Of a DNA stretch of 33,519 nt, positions 1-6,622 are shown piece by piece. Position 1 is the stretch's first letter; each line of letters begins with the position of its first letter. The position numbers and the translations under genes are program-made. Source of the DNA: a bacterium (GTDB lineage: Bacteria; Krumholzibacteriota; Krumholzibacteriia; JACNKJ01); assembly GCA_016873475.1 (NCBI GenBank), contig VGXI01000010.1, positions 1-33,519 on the forward strand. Reading direction: 5' to 3'. The notes beneath the pieces are model-generated. The model had not been told where the DNA came from and made no database searches. It saw only the letters and a program-made list of their open reading frames with translations.

Positions 1-1
1 C

Positions 2-1288
2 AGCGCGCGCGACTTCCGCGCCGCCCTCGCCGCACCTGGCCGCCGGCACATCCTCGAAGTGAAGACGGCGAGCCCGAGCCGCGGGCCGATCCGCCCCGAC
101 CTCGATCTGGACGAGCTGCTCGCCCTCTACGAGCGCCACGCCGACTGCATCAGCGTGCTCACCGACGCGCCCTTCTTTGGCGGCAGCCCCGAGCACCTGC
201 GCCGTGCTGCGCAGCTCACGACGCGGCCGCTCCTGCGCAAGGACTTCACCGTCGATGCCTACCAGATCGCCGAAGCGCGCTGGCTGGGCGCCGACGCCGT
301 GCTGCTCATCGTGGCCGCGCTCGATCAGGGTGAACTTGTCGAGCTGCGCGCGGCGGCCGCCGAGTTCGGCATGGCTGCCTTGATTGAAGTGCACGACAAG
401 ACCGAGCTGGAGCGCGCGCTCGCGGCGGGCGCGGACCTCGTTGGCATCAACAACCGAGACCTGCACACGCTGCGCACGGACCTCGCCGTGACGGCGCGCC
501 TCGCGCCGCGGATCCCGGCCGGCGTGCTGCGTGTGAGCGAGTCGGGCTACGACGAGCACTGGCAGCTCCGCCAGGCGGCGCCCCTGGTGGACGCCTTCCT
601 CGTTGGCAGCAGCATCCTCGCCGCCCCCGACATGGAAGCGAAGGTGAAGGAGCTGGTCTACGGGCGCGTCAAGATCTGCGGCCTCACGCGCCGCGCCGAC
701 GCCCTCGCCGCGCTCGAGGCCGGCGCGAGCTGGCTGGGCTTCGTCGTGCACGAGGGCAGTCCGCGCAACGTGAGCGTGGAGACGCTCGAGGCGATCGCGG
801 CCGGACTGCCCGGCGTGAAGGTGGGCGTCTTCGTCGAGCGCAGGCTCGAGGAGGTGGCGGCCATCGCGCGGCGCTGCCGCCTGCACGGGCTGCAGCTCCA
901 CGGCGGCTACACGGAGAAGGACGTCGAGTGGGTGAAGGGCCGCCTGCCGGAGTGCTTCGTCACGCGCGTGGTGCCGGTGGCCAGTGCGCCCGCGGCGCTG
1001 CCCGAGACGGCGGCCGACTACGTGCTCTTCGACACGCAGGTGCCGGGCCGCCACGGCGGCACGGGCCGCCGCTTCGACTACGCGCTGCTCGCCGGGCTGC
1101 TCGCCGACCCCGCGAGTGCCGAGCGCTTCCGCCGCCGCGCGATCCTGGCCGGCGGCCTCGGCCCCGACAACATCGCCGAGGCCGCAGCGCTCGCGCCCTT
1201 CGCCCTCGATCTCGCCAGTGGGGTGGAAAGCGCGCCCGGCTTGAAGGACCGCGCGAAGCTAGCCGCGCTCTTTGCCGCGCTGCGCTAG
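2..1288 (+). CDS. trpCF: Bifunctional indole-3-glycerol-phosphate synthase / phosphoribosylanthranilate isomerase, 5' end missing
   Basis: This enzyme catalyses two consecutive tryptophan-pathway steps in the cytoplasm: isomerisation of phosphoribosylanthranilate (TrpF) and its cyclisation to indole-glycerol phosphate (TrpC). The reading frame is open to the window edge and the family motif ILEVKTASPSRG straddles position 59, so the true start lies upstream; a GTG at 59 is inside the domain and is not the start. The TrpC half carries SVLTDAPFFGGS, LRKDF, GINNRDL and VSESG. The TrpF half begins at about 655 with VKICGLTR and continues with FVVHEGSPRNV, LQLHGG, DTQVPGRHGGTGRRFD and LAGGLGPDN. 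One frame with no stop between the halves shows a true fusion, in the TrpC-TrpF order of E. coli. The TAG stop shares the tetranucleotide CTAG with the stop of the convergent cpoB. trpB and trpA lie 8 kb downstream rather than adjacent. Confidence 0.95.
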   Translation, partial: SARDFRAALAAPGRRHILEVKTASPSRGPIRPDLDLDELLALYERHADCISVLTDAPFFGGSPEHLRRAAQLTTRPLLRKDFTVDAYQIAEARWLGADAVLLIVAALDQGELVELRAAAAEFGMAALIEVHDKTELERALAAGADLVGINNRDLHTLRTDLAVTARLAPRIPAGVLRVSESGYDEHWQLRQAAPLVDAFLVGSSILAAPDMEAKVKELVYGRVKICGLTRRADALAALEAGASWLGFVVHEGSPRNVSVETLEAIAAGLPGVKVGVFVERRLEEVAAIARRCRLHGLQLHGGYTEKDVEWVKGRLPECFVTRVVPVASAPAALPETAADYVLFDTQVPGRHGGTGRRFDYALLAGLLADPASAERFRRRAILAGGLGPDNIAEAAALAPFALDLASGVESAPGLKDRAKLAALFAALR

Positions 1289-2226
1289 CGCTGCAAGCTC
1301 GCCAGCTTGTGCGCGGCGATCGCCGCTTCGTTGCTGTCGGGGAAGCGCTGCTGCACGCGCTGGAAGGCGGCGCGCCCCTCTTCGGTGTAGCCCAGCTCGA
1401 GACGGCAGTAGCCGGTCTTGAGCAGCGCGGCGGGCACGACGTCGCCGCTGGGATAATTGAGGAGGATGTCCTCGTAGCGCTCCAGCGCCTGCAGGAACTG
1501 ACCCTCGGCATAGAAGCTCTCGGCGAGCCAGTAGGCCGCGTTGTCGGCCAGCGTGCTGGCCGGGAAGCGGCGCAGCAGCTCCTCGAAGCCCTCGCGGGCG
1601 AGGGCGTAGTTGCCGCGCGCGAAGTCGCCCCGCGCGCCGTCGTAGATGGCCAGCTCGCTCGAGCCCTCGCCGCCGGGAAGCGCGGCGCCGGTGTCGGGCG
1701 GCGCGGCGGCCACGTCGGGGGCGGCTGCGGGAGGCGCCGCGGGCGTGGAGGCCGGCGGCGCGCTGGACTGCGTCCCCGCCGGCGCGGGCGCCGCGCCGCT
1801 GCTGGCGCCGGGCATCGCGCCACTGGGCGCAAGACCCGCCTGCCGCGCGAGTTGCTCGATCGCCGCGGCCATGCGCCGAAGCATGGCGTCCTGCTCCTCG
1901 CTGCGCGCCACCATCTGCGCCACCGTGCGCTCGATCGCGTCCAGACGCACGAGCAGCTCGGCGCGCTGCTCGTCGCCGACCATGCCTTCGCTCTCGAGCA
2001 GGCCGCGGATGCGCGCGACTTCATCCGTGAGGTCGCGCTGCTGGCTGCGCAGCACCCGCGTCTCGGTGGCGATCTCGTTCACCTTCAGCTCGGCCTTGCT
2101 CGTGAGCAGCGCACAGCCGGTGACGAACGGCGCGAGCAGCGCCCCGAGCGCGAGGAGACGGAGCAGCGTGCCGGCACTGCGGGCGCCGGCACGTGCTCCA
2201 GAAGCGGTGGTCGTCGGGCGGATCAC
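1285..2226 (-). CDS. cpoB: Tol-Pal system TPR protein CpoB (YbgF), probable lipoprotein
   Basis: CpoB is the periplasmic partner of Tol-Pal that coordinates peptidoglycan synthesis with outer-membrane constriction. The 313-residue product starts with a hydrophobic signal ending in FVTGC, a plausible lipobox, so it may be lipid-anchored, unlike the soluble E. coli protein. An N-terminal coiled-coil region of about residues 40-120 (heptad-rich, with LRSQQRDLTDEVARIRG) is followed by a Pro/Ala-rich linker and three TPR-like repeats in the last 125 residues (YDGARGDFARGNYALA; AYWLAESFYAEGQ; ALLKTGYCRLELG). I chose the GTG at 2226 because it overlaps the pal stop as GTGA, a translational-coupling arrangement. 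The longer open frame upstream runs antisense-style through pal and is not coding. It is the last gene of the tol operon, and its TAG stop interlocks with that of trpCF. Confidence 0.88.
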   Translation of the reverse strand: MIRPTTTASGARAGARSAGTLLRLLALGALLAPFVTGCALLTSKAELKVNEIATETRVLRSQQRDLTDEVARIRGLLESEGMVGDEQRAELLVRLDAIERTVAQMVARSEEQDAMLRRMAAAIEQLARQAGLAPSGAMPGASSGAAPAPAGTQSSAPPASTPAAPPAAAPDVAAAPPDTGAALPGGEGSSELAIYDGARGDFARGNYALAREGFEELLRRFPASTLADNAAYWLAESFYAEGQFLQALERYEDILLNYPSGDVVPAALLKTGYCRLELGYTEEGRAAFQRVQQRFPDSNEAAIAAHKLASLQR

Positions 2227-2798
2227 TTGGCGCTGCGCGGCACGAAGTGCGCGCGACGGTTCTGCGCCCAGGCGCTCTCGTCGTGGCCCATCGCGAAGGG
2301 GCGCTCCTTGCCGTAGGAGACGATGTCCAGGCGGCCGGCGTCGATGCCCAGGCTCACGAGGTAGTTCATCGCCGCGCGGGCGCGCTTCTCGCCGAGGGCG
2401 AGGTTGTACTGCGTCGTGCCCCGCTCGTCGCAGTGGCCCTCGATGGTCAGGCGCATCGCCGGCTTGTCCTTCAGGATGCGGGCGTTGGCGTTGAGCGTCT
2501 CGCGGCCCGGCGCCGTGATGTCGTACTTGTCGAAGTCGAAGAAGACGGGCCTCAGGCCCATGTCGCCCGTGATCACGTCCGAGGGCTCGGCCGTGGGCTG
2601 CGACACGGGGATGTCGCTGTCGGGGACCTTGACCGTCTCTTCGCTCACCGCCGACCCGGGGCTCGTACCGATGTCCGCCTGCTGCTGCTTCTTGCCGCAG
2701 CCGCCGAGGCCGACCATCAGGATCAGGGCGAGGCCCGCAAGCGCGATCAGCGCTGCCAGTCCGCGGGGGCGACGCACCCGCAGTTTCCGTCCGTTCAT
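2223..2798 (-). CDS. pal: Peptidoglycan-associated lipoprotein Pal
   Basis: Pal anchors the outer membrane to peptidoglycan and binds TolB. The sequence shows a signal peptide ending in the lipobox LGGC, a short linker, and an OmpA-like domain with FDFDKYDIT, IEGHCDERGTTQYN, LGEKRARAAMNYL and VSYGKERPFAMG. The NYLVSLGI and NRRAHF segments complete the peptidoglycan-binding fold. Three consecutive ATG codons occur (first bases 2804, 2801 and 2798). An AAGGAG lies at 2806-2811, only one base from the first but seven from the third, so I place the start at 2798 (191 residues). It sits between tolB and cpoB as in proteobacteria and overlaps cpoB by four bases. Confidence 0.95.
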   Translation of the reverse strand: MNGRKLRVRRPRGLAALIALAGLALILMVGLGGCGKKQQQADIGTSPGSAVSEETVKVPDSDIPVSQPTAEPSDVITGDMGLRPVFFDFDKYDITAPGRETLNANARILKDKPAMRLTIEGHCDERGTTQYNLALGEKRARAAMNYLVSLGIDAGRLDIVSYGKERPFAMGHDESAWAQNRRAHFVPRSAK

Positions 2799-2852
2799 CA
2801 TCATACTCCTTACGCTGTGGGTCTCTCTGATTTGCCGGCGTCTGTGCAGCCT

Positions 2853-4256
2853 TCATCTGCCGCGAGCGGCCCCCGGCGCACCGCTCCAGCTCGGACCCGT
2901 GTCTTCGCCCTTGCCCCGCGTGAGGGGCCGGGCCTCTCCCGAGTCGACATCGAGCACCCAGAGATTGGTATACCCGCTCCGGTTGCTGCTGACAACCAAA
3001 TGCCGACCATCGGGCGCCCAGGACGGGTCCTCGTTATCGCGGTCCTGGGCGAAGGTCACCTGCTGGCGCTCGCTGCCGTCGGGCGCCAGCACGAAGATCG
3101 TGAACTTCTTGTCGATGCGGCTCACGTAGGCGATGCGATCGCCTCGCGGCGACCAGGCCGCACTCTCGTTGTAGCTGCCCTCGAAGGTGATCCGCTGCCG
3201 CCCACCACCCACCGTGTCCATCACGTAGATCTGCGGGCTGCCCGTGCGGTCGCTCGTGAAGGCGATCTGCTTGCCGCTCGGATCATAGCAGGGACTGCAC
3301 TCGATGGAAGGCTCGAAGGTCAGTCGCTGAATGATAGTGCCATCGGGGCGGATGCGGTAGATCTCGGAATTCCCGTCGCGAGAGAGGGTTAGGGCCAGCT
3401 CTCGGCCGGCGGGGGACCAGGTCGGGCCCAGGTTCAGGCCCTGGAAATCCCCGATCCGCGTGCTCTGGCCCGTGGCGCTGGCCAGGAGCATGAGGCGCTG
3501 CCGGCCACGATAATAGGAGGTGTAGGCCACCTGGGTGCCGTCCGGCGACCAGCGCGGCGTCAGGTTCAGGCTCGCGTTGCGCGTGACCTGCCGCAGGTTC
3601 TCGCCGTCGAAGTCGACGATGTGCAGCTCCCGCTGATCGCCATGCCCTCGCGTGAAGAGGATCCGCGTCTGGCTGATGCCCTGCTCCCCGGTGAGCTGCA
3701 TGACCACCTCGTCGGCGAAGTGGTGCACCGAGCGCGCGAAGTCGGGCAGCTCGACCGTGTAGCGCTTGCTGATGCGCATCTCCCCGCTCGGATCGAGCAG
3801 GCGGGCCACCCAGACCTGGCCGGCGCCGGGCGCGGCCTCCAGGCGCAGCGCGATGCCGTAGGCGGGCGCCGTGGCGTCCTCGGGCCGCGGGCTGCGCCCG
3901 CCCGTGTAGGGCAGCGCGACGCCGGGCGGCAGGGGCTGGCCGATGTCGATGAGCCCGCTGAAGTAGAGGTCGCGCGCGAGGCGGCCGGCCATCAGGCGCG
4001 CGGCGTCGGCGGCGCCGGGCGCGTCCGTCACCACCTCGAGCGGGAGCAGGCGCACGAGCACGCGCGGCACGGAGCTGCGCTCCACGCCCAGGCGGATGAC
4101 CTCGCTGCTCGCTGGGCCCGCGGGGCCCGTCGACGGCGTCCCGCTGCCCTGAGGCAGCGCGGGCAGGGCGGCAAGCAGCGCGGCCAGGCCGAGGAGCGCG
4201 CCCAGCAGGCGGGCGCGGCGCGGCAGGCTCCTGCCGGTGAGCTGCTCTCGCTGCAT
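2853..4256 (-). CDS. tolB: Tol-Pal system beta-propeller protein TolB
   Basis: TolB is a periplasmic protein that interacts with Pal and links the TolQRA motor to the outer membrane. The 467-residue product has a Sec signal peptide (residues ~15-38, LLGALLGLAALLAALPALPQ). An N-terminal alpha/beta domain covers ~55-190. A WD40-like beta-propeller follows, with repeated blades containing SPDGTQVAYTS, DRTGSPQIYVMD, SPRGDRIAYVS and SNRSGYTNLWVLD. Length and order fit the family. GAGGAGAGG lies just before the ATG at 4256. The gene is 23 bp after tolA and 55 bp before pal in the same minus-strand operon. The C-terminus is a short Gly/Ala/Arg tail that looks unstructured. Confidence 0.95.
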   Translation of the reverse strand: MQREQLTGRSLPRRARLLGALLGLAALLAALPALPQGSGTPSTGPAGPASSEVIRLGVERSSVPRVLVRLLPLEVVTDAPGAADAARLMAGRLARDLYFSGLIDIGQPLPPGVALPYTGGRSPRPEDATAPAYGIALRLEAAPGAGQVWVARLLDPSGEMRISKRYTVELPDFARSVHHFADEVVMQLTGEQGISQTRILFTRGHGDQRELHIVDFDGENLRQVTRNASLNLTPRWSPDGTQVAYTSYYRGRQRLMLLASATGQSTRIGDFQGLNLGPTWSPAGRELALTLSRDGNSEIYRIRPDGTIIQRLTFEPSIECSPCYDPSGKQIAFTSDRTGSPQIYVMDTVGGGRQRITFEGSYNESAAWSPRGDRIAYVSRIDKKFTIFVLAPDGSERQQVTFAQDRDNEDPSWAPDGRHLVVSSNRSGYTNLWVLDVDSGEARPLTRGKGEDTGPSWSGAPGAARGR

Positions 4257-4279
4257 GCCTGGCCTCTCCTCGTTCGCGC

Positions 4280-5086
4280 CTAGCGGCGGTAGGTGAAGCT
4301 GAACTGGATGCTGAGCCCGGCGCTGCGGAAGCGCACCGGCGGCGCGGGCAGGGGATTCGCTTCCACCACCGCGCGCAGGGCCTCGCGGTCGAAGACCGAC
4401 AGGCCACTCGACTGGAAGATCTCGGGGCTCTCGATCTCGCCATCGGCCGAGATGCGGAAGGCGACGATCGCCTCGAGCACCGCGCGCCCCGCCGTGCTCG
4501 AGGCACTGGGCTGCCAGCGGCGGCCGATCTTGCTCTGCACGAGTCCAAGATAGGAATCGCCGGCGCCCAGGTCACCCCGCGCCTGCACGCTGCCGCCCAT
4601 GCCGACGGACTGCGCGCCCGGGCCCTCCTCGGCCGTGCCCGGCGCGGGGACGGACTCCTTCACGCCGGTCGGCGCCGTGCCCGTGCCGCCCGCCACGCCG
4701 GGCGGGGGCACGATCTTCTCGGGCGCCTTCGTGGCCTCGGCCTTGGTGACGGGCTTCACGGCCTCGCTGGCCTTGGTCGCGACCGGCTTCGGCGCCTCCT
4801 TCGGCGTTTCCTTGGCGGGTGTCTTGGGCGCGGGCTTGGGAGTCTCCTTCGGCTTGGCCACGGGGACGGCCGGCTTGGGCTTGGGCTCCTCGCGCGGCGC
4901 GGGCGAGACCTCGGCGCCGCGTCCCGCGCGGCGCCGGCCGCCCGCGTGCGGCAGCTCGCCGAAGCTGATGCGAATCGTGTCCGGCGGCGGCGGCGGTGCC
5001 TGCTTGAAGACGCTGGTGGCCGTGCCGAGCAGCACCAGGAAGACCAGGTGGCCGAAGAAGGACGCGATGAGATGAGCGGGCTTCAC
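4280..5086 (-). CDS. tolA: TolA/TonB-type energy transducer, by context TolA
   Basis: This protein spans the periplasm to transmit energy from the TolQR motor. It has one N-terminal membrane helix (about residues 6-26, IASFFGHLVFLVLLGTATSV), then a PPPPP run. A Lys/Pro/Ala/Thr-rich spacer of about 120 residues follows (KPKETPKPAPKTPAKETPKE), and a C-terminal TonB/TolA domain begins near SYLGLVQSKIGRRW and ends in SAGLSIQFSFTYRR. The C-terminal domain resembles TonB, with the IVAFRISADGEI and FDREALRAVVEANP signatures. Position between tolR and tolB makes TolA the likelier role. The spacer is Pro-rich, TonB-like and much shorter than the long helical spacer of E. coli TolA. The start is a GTG at 5086 with AGAGG upstream, 15 bp after tolR. 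Confidence 0.85.
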   Translation of the reverse strand: MKPAHLIASFFGHLVFLVLLGTATSVFKQAPPPPPDTIRISFGELPHAGGRRRAGRGAEVSPAPREEPKPKPAVPVAKPKETPKPAPKTPAKETPKEAPKPVATKASEAVKPVTKAEATKAPEKIVPPPGVAGGTGTAPTGVKESVPAPGTAEEGPGAQSVGMGGSVQARGDLGAGDSYLGLVQSKIGRRWQPSASSTAGRAVLEAIVAFRISADGEIESPEIFQSSGLSVFDREALRAVVEANPLPAPPVRFRSAGLSIQFSFTYRR

Positions 5087-5101
5087 GGCCGCGGCGCCTC
5101 T

Positions 5102-5533
5102 CTACTCGACCTCGTCGTCGGGGTCCACCACCAGGCTGAGCCCGGCGATGCCGGCCTCCTTGACCGTCCCCATCACGCGCACGACGAAGCCGTAGGGGAC
5201 CTCCTGGTCGCTGCGCAGATAGACCGGCCGCGCGTCGCCGGCCGGCCGGATCTCGGCGAGGATCTCCTTGAGCTGCGCGAGCTGGATCTGGTCCTCGTCG
5301 ATGAAGACGCGCCGCTGCTTGTCGACGGTGATCACCAGGCCCTCGACGCTGGCCTTGGCCGTCGTGCGCGTGTGCGGCAGGTTCACCTCGACGCCGCCCG
5401 CGATGAAGGGCGCCGTCAGCATGAAGATGATCAGCAGCACGAGCATGACGTCCACCAGCGGCGTGACGTTGATCTCGGCCAGGCTCGCGTACTGGGCGCC
5501 GCCGCGCCCCTTGGCCTGCGGGGTGCCCATCAT
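5102..5533 (-). CDS. tolR: Biopolymer transport protein TolR (ExbD family)
   Basis: TolR is the stator-like partner of TolQ in the proton-driven Tol motor. The 143-residue product has the family pattern: short cytoplasmic tail, the signature [19 protein letters not shown] with the proton-carrying Asp in TPLVDV, then a periplasmic domain with [17 protein letters not shown] and [13 protein letters not shown] take the first of two tandem ATG codons (5533) because it overlaps the tolQ stop as ATGA and a GGGGAGG lies eight bases upstream; 5530 is the alternative. It is co-oriented with tolQ upstream and tolA downstream. ExbD would be the alternative name, but the full tol gene order argues for TolR. 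Confidence 0.93.
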   Translation of the reverse strand: MMGTPQAKGRGGAQYASLAEINVTPLVDVMLVLLIIFMLTAPFIAGGVEVNLPHTRTTAKASVEGLVITVDKQRRVFIDEDQIQLAQLKEILAEIRPAGDARPVYLRSDQEVPYGFVVRVMGTVKEAGIAGLSLVVDPDDEVE

Positions 5534-6288
5534 GAGAGGGCCCTCCCCGCGACGGGCGCGGGTGCCGGCGCCTCCAGGCGCAGATCCTCGCGTGCGAGCA
5601 GGTCGCCCAGGTGCGCGCCGAGCGCCTGCAGGTCGGCGTCCTGCTGTTTGAGCTTGCCGACGAAGTAGTTGTAGGCCACGGCCGCCGGGATGGCGACGGC
5701 CAGGCCCGCCACCGTGGCCACCAGCGACTCGGCGATGCCCGGGCCCACAGCGTCCAGCGAGGCCGTGCCCTGGCGGCCGATCTCGAGGAAGCTGGTGAGG
5801 ATGCCGTAGACCGTGCCGAGGAGGCCGATGAAGGGCGCCGTCGAGGTGAAGGTGGCCAGCCAGCTCACGCCGCGCTCGAGCTTGCCCATCTCCTCGGTGG
5901 CGACGCGGTCCACGCCGCGCGCGAGCACCTCGCCGAGCGTGCGCAGGCGCTCGGGCGAGTTCGCCTGCCCGAAGGCGCCGGGCAGGATCTCGCGGCTGAA
6001 GTAGTGATAGACGACGGCCAGCGGCGCCTCGCGCTGCTGCTCGGCCCAGGCGCCGAGGCGCCTGAGCGCGCCGGCGTCCTCGCGCGCGGGCAGGAACTGC
6101 TCCCAGAAGCGCGCGTTGCCGCGCGTCGCCCGGCCCAGGCGACGGCCGCGCTCGACCATCAGGGCCCAGGAGAGGACCGACATCGCGAAGAGGATGGCCA
6201 GGACGATCTTGCCCAGCAGCGTGGCGCCCGAGATCAGGCCGCCGAGGTCCCCGAGGAGGCCTCCCGTACCCTGTGCGAAAAAAGGCAT
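5530..6288 (-). CDS. tolQ: Tol-Pal system proton channel protein TolQ (MotA/TolQ/ExbB family)
   Basis: TolQ forms the inner-membrane proton channel with TolR. The 252-residue product has a first membrane helix near residues 20-45 ([20 protein letters not shown]), a cytoplasmic domain, and two further helices in the conserved C-terminal block. That block holds [20 protein letters not shown] and [24 protein letters not shown], the classic ExbB/TolQ signature. The ATG at 6288 has a perfect AAGGAG five bases upstream; a longer open frame extends into the promoter and is rejected. It is the first gene of the operon. A TTGACC-N17-TTTAGT promoter on this strand predicts a leader of about 156 nt. Confidence 0.95.
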   Translation of the reverse strand: MPFFAQGTGGLLGDLGGLISGATLLGKIVLAILFAMSVLSWALMVERGRRLGRATRGNARFWEQFLPAREDAGALRRLGAWAEQQREAPLAVVYHYFSREILPGAFGQANSPERLRTLGEVLARGVDRVATEEMGKLERGVSWLATFTSTAPFIGLLGTVYGILTSFLEIGRQGTASLDAVGPGIAESLVATVAGLAVAIPAAVAYNYFVGKLKQQDADLQALGAHLGDLLAREDLRLEAPAPAPVAGRALS

Positions 6289-6450
6289 CGTGACTCCTTG
6301 CTGATGACCCCGGCGCTGCTCGGCCGCGTGCGGAGCATGGGTCCCGCGGGCGCGCCGCGGGCAAAGGCAGGGGAGGCCGCTCCGGCAAACGGGCGTCTGA
6401 ACGCCTCGCGTCCGATTGAGTTTCGGACCCGTGGCGGGGGGCAAGGGCAG

Positions 6451-6479
6451 ACTAAAGGGGCCGGCGCGCGAAGGGTCAA
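6451..6479 (-). promoter_or_regulatory. Predicted promoter of the tolQRAB-pal-cpoB operon
   Basis: Reading the minus strand, TTGACC (6479-6474) and TTTAGT (6456-6451) are separated by exactly 17 bp. The predicted transcription start is near 6444, giving a leader of about 156 nt before tolQ. The -35 matches 5 of 6 and the -10 matches 4 of 6 sigma-70 consensus positions. I see no riboswitch-like structure in the leader. Confidence 0.5.
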
Positions 6480-6575
6480 GCGAAATCGGCCTGCTGCCGC
6501 GGGCCGGTGCTGGCGGGCAACTTGCCTGCTGGCAAGAGCTTGGGGGTCGGCTCGCGCCCGACCCCGACGATCGGC

Positions 6576-6581
6576 TATCAT
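6576..6581 (+). promoter_or_regulatory. Predicted -10 element of the polysaccharide lyase gene
   Basis: TATCAT in the context GGCTATCAT lies 42 bp before the GTG start, predicting a start of transcription near 6588 and a 35-nt leader. The same GCTATCAT string is used by the metalloprotease promoter at 19112. No good -35 is visible, and an inverted repeat occupies that place. Confidence 0.4.
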
Positions 6582-6622
6582 TAGAGACCGGGCGCCGCCC
6601 GGCAGCCGCCGAGAGGGCCGCC

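Larger units (their letters stand above)
6289..6622. other. 334-bp divergent intergenic region (tolQ / polysaccharide lyase)
   Basis: This region holds no convincing gene. It contains the minus-strand tol promoter (6451-6479), a plus-strand -10 (6576-6581) and two inverted repeats just upstream of it. One is CTTGCC-N4-GGCAAG at 6521-6536; the other is GGGGTCGG-N7-CCGACCCC at 6543-6565. The second lies where the -35 region of the lyase promoter should be, so it could be an operator; this is inference. Confidence 0.6.

Noticed and set aside
2227-2856. Longer start for cpoB reaching back through pal
   Set aside because: The extension is out of frame within pal and gives a low-complexity Arg/Pro/Gly protein; the GTG at 2226 overlaps the pal stop and starts a lipoprotein signal.
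5102-6288. ExbB-ExbD identity for the motor genes
   Set aside because: The full tolQ-R-A-B-pal-cpoB order identifies the Tol system.
6543-6565. GC-rich hairpin as a terminator for read-through into the lyase gene
   Set aside because: No gene runs into it on the plus strand and there is no U tract on either side; an operator or chance repeat is more likely.
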